In this document: in pieces, positions 15,245 to 18,111 of the stretch | Numbering within the stretch: the stretch's first letter is position 1 | How the letters are laid out: each line of letters begins with the position of its first letter | Translations under genes and position numbers: made by a program | The notes under the pieces: generated by a model | Database searches by the model: none | Told to the model about the DNA's origin: nothing | Seen by the model: the letters and a program-made list of their open reading frames with translations, nothing else | Assembly (NCBI GenBank): GCA_017469605.1 | Contig: JAFUGB010000166.1 | Location: forward strand, 1-18,111 | Direction of reading: 5' to 3' | DNA length: 18,111 bases | Source: Clostridia bacterium | GTDB taxonomy: Bacteria > Bacillota > Clostridia > Christensenellales > Aristaeellaceae

Positions 15245-15727
15245 ATGCCGAAAAAAGCCGGCTCCGCCATTGCGGAGATCACCGCCATTGCCGAAAAGCT
15301 GGCCGATCAGATGGGGTATGAGCTGATCGAGGCCGCCTATGAAAAGGAAAACACGGGCATGTACCTGCGCTTTTATCTGGACAAGGAAGGCGGCATTACC
15401 CTGGATGACTGCGAGGCGTACCACCGTGCCCTGCAGCCCAAGCTTGAGCGCTTTGACTATGATTTTATGGAGGTTTGCTCTCCCGGCGTGGATCGGCCCA
15501 TCAAGAACCAGCGGGATGCTGACCGTTGCCTTGGCATGGATATCGAGGTGCGGCTCTATAAGCCCATCGACGGACAAAAGGTGTATAACGGTCTGTTCAT
15601 CGGCTACCGGGATGGGGATATTACCATCAAAATCGGTGAGAATGAGCGTACTTTCCTGAAAAAAGAGATTGCGGTGGCGCGCTGCACCATCGATATGGAA
15701 GAAGTAGAAAACGCGGATCTTTCCTGA
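15245..15727 (+). CDS. rimP: Ribosome maturation factor RimP
   Basis: Small-subunit assembly factor, 160 residues, normal length. The N-terminal domain contains MGYELIEAAYEKENTGMYLRFYLDKEGGITLDDCE, here split in sense as the strand MGYELIEAAY and the conserved FYLDKEGGITLDDCE. EVCSPGVDRPIKN is the family signature that ends this domain, and a small Sm-like barrel follows. The ATG is preceded by AAGGAGA at 15234-15240. As in most Bacillota it opens the operon with nusA, and lies behind a structured leader that may control the whole unit. Confidence 0.96.
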   Translation: MPKKAGSAIAEITAIAEKLADQMGYELIEAAYEKENTGMYLRFYLDKEGGITLDDCEAYHRALQPKLERFDYDFMEVCSPGVDRPIKNQRDADRCLGMDIEVRLYKPIDGQKVYNGLFIGYRDGDITIKIGENERTFLKKEIAVARCTIDMEEVENADLS

Positions 15728-15749
15728 TCCGGAAAGGAAGAAAAGTATT

Positions 15750-16925
15750 ATGGCGAACGCTGCAAATAACCGCCCGGATATCGTGGAAGCCATCAGCGCC
15801 CTGGCGCGTGAACGTGATATCAGCGAGGAAATGCTGATTTCCACCGTGGAGGAAGCCTGTAAGGCCGCTTTCCGCAAAAGCGGAAAACAGCATGCCGGCG
15901 CGCCCATGAACCTGAGCGTGGTCATCGCCCGCAAAAAGCCCGTGCAGGTGATTGCCCGTAAGGTTGTTGTGGACGAGGTGGAGGATGATAACATCCAGAT
16001 TTCGGCCGAGGAAGCGCGGGCCATCCGTCCTGATTTTCAGCTGGGCGATATCGTTGAAATCGACGTAACGCCTGATGATTTCGGCCGTGTGGCCGCTCAG
16101 ACCGCCAAGCAGGTCATCGTACAGCGCATCCGGGAGGCTGAGCGCGGCAAGATCTACGATGAATATGTGGAAAAGGAAAACGAGATCCTTACCGCCATCG
16201 TGCAGCGGGTGGACCAGCATTGCGTGTACGTGGAGCTGGGCCTTACCGAAGGCGTGATGGAGGAAAGCGAGTATATGCCCGGCGAGGAATATCGGGAGGG
16301 CGATCATATCAAGGTATATGTGCTGCAGGTGCACCGCAACCGCGGCGATGCGCAGCGCGTGCCCCAGGTATATGTCAGCCGCATCCATCCCGGCCTGGTC
16401 AAGCGCCTGTTTGAAATGGAAGTGCCCGAGATCGCCAGCGGCATCGTACAGATCAAGTCCATCGCCCGCGAGGCCGGCAGCCGCACCAAGATGGCTGTGT
16501 ACTCCAATGAGGTGATGATCGATCCCGTGGGCGCCTGCGTGGGTCCCCGGGGCAGCCGTGTGGAAAAGGTCATCGCTGAGCTGCGCAATGAAAAGATCGA
16601 TATCATCAAGTGGTCGCCCGACCCGGCCGAGTTTGTGGCCAACGCCCTGAATCCCGCCCATGTGGTCAGCGTGTTCATCTCGGAGGCTGAAAAAATCTGC
16701 CGCGTGGTGGTACCTGACAGCCAGCTGTCCCTGGCCATCGGCAAGGAGGGGCAAAATGCCCGCCTGGCAGCCAAGCTCACCGGCTGGAAGATTGATATCA
16801 AGTCCGAAACCCAGTTCCAGGAAAGCCTGGCTGAGCAGGGCATGTCCTCCGCTGAGGAAGCCATGGGCGAGCTGCCCGGGGGCGACCTGGCCATGGACGC
16901 TTATGACGACAGCTTCGAAAGCTGA
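15750..16925 (+). CDS. nusA: Transcription termination/antitermination protein NusA
   Basis: RNA-polymerase-associated elongation and termination factor, 391 residues, the Gram-positive length without the acidic C-terminal repeats of E. coli. Domain order is an N-terminal RNA-polymerase-binding domain (about 1-125), an S1 domain (about 135-200; ENEILTAIVQRVDQHCVYVELG), KH1 with GPRG at 265-268, and KH2 with GKEG at 331-334 (LAIGKEGQNARLA), ending in a short acidic tail. AAAGGAAG lies before the ATG, 22 bases after rimP. It may repress its own operon through the leader at 15127-15235. Confidence 0.98.
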   Translation: MANAANNRPDIVEAISALARERDISEEMLISTVEEACKAAFRKSGKQHAGAPMNLSVVIARKKPVQVIARKVVVDEVEDDNIQISAEEARAIRPDFQLGDIVEIDVTPDDFGRVAAQTAKQVIVQRIREAERGKIYDEYVEKENEILTAIVQRVDQHCVYVELGLTEGVMEESEYMPGEEYREGDHIKVYVLQVHRNRGDAQRVPQVYVSRIHPGLVKRLFEMEVPEIASGIVQIKSIAREAGSRTKMAVYSNEVMIDPVGACVGPRGSRVEKVIAELRNEKIDIIKWSPDPAEFVANALNPAHVVSVFISEAEKICRVVVPDSQLSLAIGKEGQNARLAAKLTGWKIDIKSETQFQESLAEQGMSSAEEAMGELPGGDLAMDAYDDSFES

Positions 16926-16939
16926 CAGAGAGTAAACCG

Positions 16940-17236
16940 ATGAAGCAGAGAAAGATTCCCCTGCGCATGTGCGTGGGATGCCGCGAGATGAAGCCCAAGC
17001 GCGAGCTTTTGCGCGTGGTGCGCAGCCCGGAGGGTGAAATATCCTTTGACCTGACGGGCCGGAAGCCCGGCCGCGGCGCTTATGTATGCCGCAGCGCGGA
17101 ATGTCTCAGCCAGGCCATTAAGAAAAAGCAGCTGGAGCGCGCTTTTTCCGCCGCCATATCCGATGCAGTACGGGATAGCCTGATGGGCCAAATCGCTGAC
17201 CTGCCCGCCCCTGCGGAGGAGCGGAACGATGAATGA
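16940..17236 (+). CDS. rnpM: RNase P modulator RnpM (YlxR family, DUF448)
   Basis: Small nucleic-acid-binding protein, 98 residues. The YlxR signature PLRMCVGCREMKPKRELLRVV starts at residue 7 and DLTGRKPGRGAYVC follows. Four cysteines (11, 14, 50 and 55) are present, a pattern that suits metal binding but is not proof. In B. subtilis this protein has been described as an RNase P modulator. It lies between nusA and ylxQ as in other Bacillota, and its last 8 bases overlap the ylxQ start. The C-terminal 15 or so residues (PAPAEERNDE) look like a disordered tail. Confidence 0.93.
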   Translation: MKQRKIPLRMCVGCREMKPKRELLRVVRSPEGEISFDLTGRKPGRGAYVCRSAECLSQAIKKKQLERAFSAAISDAVRDSLMGQIADLPAPAEERNDE

Positions 17237-17537
17237 AGAGCGGCTGCGCGGCCTGATAGGGCTGTGCCAGCGTGCCGGCAAAATGCAAAGCGGCGCCGAT
17301 CTTGCGGTGAAAGCCATCCGAAAGGGCAGCTGCCGCCTGGCGCTGATCGATGAAAAAGCCGCCGCGAACACGGTGAAGAAAATCACCGACAGCTGCATAT
17401 ATTACCATGTGCCGTATCTGCTGCTGCCGGCGGGCCTTTTGGAACAGGCCTGCGGCATGGAAGGCCGCGTGACAGCCGCGGTGCTGGACGCGGGCTTTGC
17501 GGGCAGGCTGCGGACATTGAGCGAACAAAGCGAATGA
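17229..17537 (+). CDS. ylxQ: L7Ae-family RNA-binding protein YlxQ
   Basis: A 102-residue protein of the L7Ae/L30e/S12e family, typical in length and position between rnpM and infB. The start GLIGLCQRAGKMQSGADLAVKAIRKG is the usual L7Ae-like N terminus, followed by LALIDEKAAANTVKKI and VPYLLLP. Family members bind kink-turn RNA; the role of YlxQ itself is poorly defined. GGAGG within the end of rnpM serves as its ribosome binding site. Confidence 0.9.
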   Translation: MNEERLRGLIGLCQRAGKMQSGADLAVKAIRKGSCRLALIDEKAAANTVKKITDSCIYYHVPYLLLPAGLLEQACGMEGRVTAAVLDAGFAGRLRTLSEQSE

Positions 17538-17595
17538 GCTTTTACAATACCAATCAAGAAAGTCAAGTATCAAAATCCGGGGGTGCAAGCGTCGA

Positions 17596-18111
17596 ATGAC
17601 GAAGGTTAAGCTGAAGGAAGCCACCAAAGAACTCAATCAGAAAGCAGGCGCGATTCTGGAAGAATCCGCGCGGATCCGCCGCAGCGCCGAACAGCTGCTG
17701 CAGCAGCTGCAGCGCCAGCGCACGCAGATGGTGCGCGAGGAGGAAGAAGCCCAGAAGCGCCTGCAAGCCGAACAGCATACCAAGGCGTGGACCATGCCCG
17801 ATGATGAAGAGACCGAGCAGGCCCCCGTTCAGGAGCCTGCGCAGGCTGCCGCGCCCGCTCCGGAAAAAACGGCCAGCGAGCCCAAGCCCGCGCCCGAAGC
17901 GCCCAAGGACGCCGAAGCCCCCGCTGCGCAGGAGAGCAAGCCCGAACCGGCTGAAAAGCCCGCTCCGGCGCCAGCGCCTGTGAAGCCTGCCCCCGCGGCA
18001 GCTCCGCGTCCGGCCGTTGGGCCCGCGCCCCGGGTGTTGCCGGGCCGCCAGCCCATTGCGCAGCAGCGCCAGGCCGGCACCTATCCCCAGCGGTCCGCCA
18101 TGCAGCGCCCC
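17596..18111 (+). CDS. infB: Translation initiation factor IF-2, N-terminal part (runs off the window)
   Basis: Open frame of 172 codons from ATG at 17596 to the last base with no stop. It begins MTKVKLKEATKELNQKAGAI, which loosely resembles the short IF2_N element (KVRVYELAKEL-like), continues as a charged Gln/Glu/Arg helix likely to be a coiled coil (about residues 25-62), then as a Pro/Ala/Glu/Lys-rich disordered stretch. The GTPase domain would lie beyond the window. The call rests on operon position after rnpM-ylxQ and on this typical IF-2 N-terminal composition. The ATG is the first possible start in the frame; GGGGGTG (17579-17585) ten bases before it is a one-mismatch ribosome binding site. 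The 58-base gap before it shows no terminator. Confidence 0.85.
   Translation, partial: MTKVKLKEATKELNQKAGAILEESARIRRSAEQLLQQLQRQRTQMVREEEEAQKRLQAEQHTKAWTMPDDEETEQAPVQEPAQAAAPAPEKTASEPKPAPEAPKDAEAPAAQESKPEPAEKPAPAPAPVKPAPAAAPRPAVGPAPRVLPGRQPIAQQRQAGTYPQRSAMQRP

Noticed and set aside
14429..16024. Antisense open frame of 531 codons across polC end, HMA gene, rimP leader and nusA start
   Set aside because: It crosses two promoters, a terminator and four transcription features on the other strand; no recognisable domain.
17692..17709. Perfect 18-bp palindrome CAGCTGCTGCAGCAGCTG
   Set aside because: It lies inside the infB coding sequence and follows from Gln-Leu-Leu-Gln-Gln-Leu codons; no sign of a regulatory role.

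Overview
This window is a GC-rich stretch of the core genome of a member of the Bacillota, most likely class Clostridia. The reasons are the PolC-type replicative polymerase, the MEP isoprenoid genes, the block uppS-cdsA-dxr-rseP-ispG-polC followed by rimP-nusA-rnpM-ylxQ-infB, and strong AGGAGG-type ribosome binding sites. I cannot name the genus. Every gene I can support is on the + strand.

Region 1 (1-4660) concerns hydroxyacid metabolism. It holds an isopropylmalate-isomerase-type hydro-lyase pair (leuC/leuD-like), then a promoter, a short malic enzyme and a 2-hydroxycarboxylate transporter, closed by a strong intrinsic terminator. The malic enzyme and transporter form a plausible malate uptake and decarboxylation unit. 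The LeuCD pair may make leucine precursors or hydrate another 2-hydroxyacid; the sequence does not decide.

Region 2 (4665-14729) is a tight unit driven by a clear promoter: frr, an unrecognised 74-codon gene overlapping both neighbours, uppS, cdsA, dxr, rseP, ispG and polC. It links ribosome recycling, undecaprenyl and phospholipid precursor synthesis, two MEP pathway steps, an intramembrane protease and the replicative polymerase. The pyrH/tsf genes common upstream of frr and the proS common before polC are absent here.

Region 3 (14716-15007) is a self-contained cassette: a perfect-consensus promoter whose -35 box lies in the last codons of polC, a 65-residue heavy-metal-binding (CopZ-like) protein, and a terminator.

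Region 4 (15052-18111) is the nusA-infB operon. A promoter is followed by a structured leader of about 155 nt, then rimP, nusA, rnpM, ylxQ and the N-terminal part of infB, which runs off the window. The leader folds by eye into a long compound hairpin ending in an interrupted U tract. This resembles the NusA-stimulated attenuator known for the Bacillus subtilis nusA operon, and it is the most interesting regulatory element here. I found no mobile elements, CRISPR arrays, tRNA or rRNA genes, and no stretch above 300 bases without a gene. The longest gap, 14973-15244, holds the terminator, promoter and leader described below.
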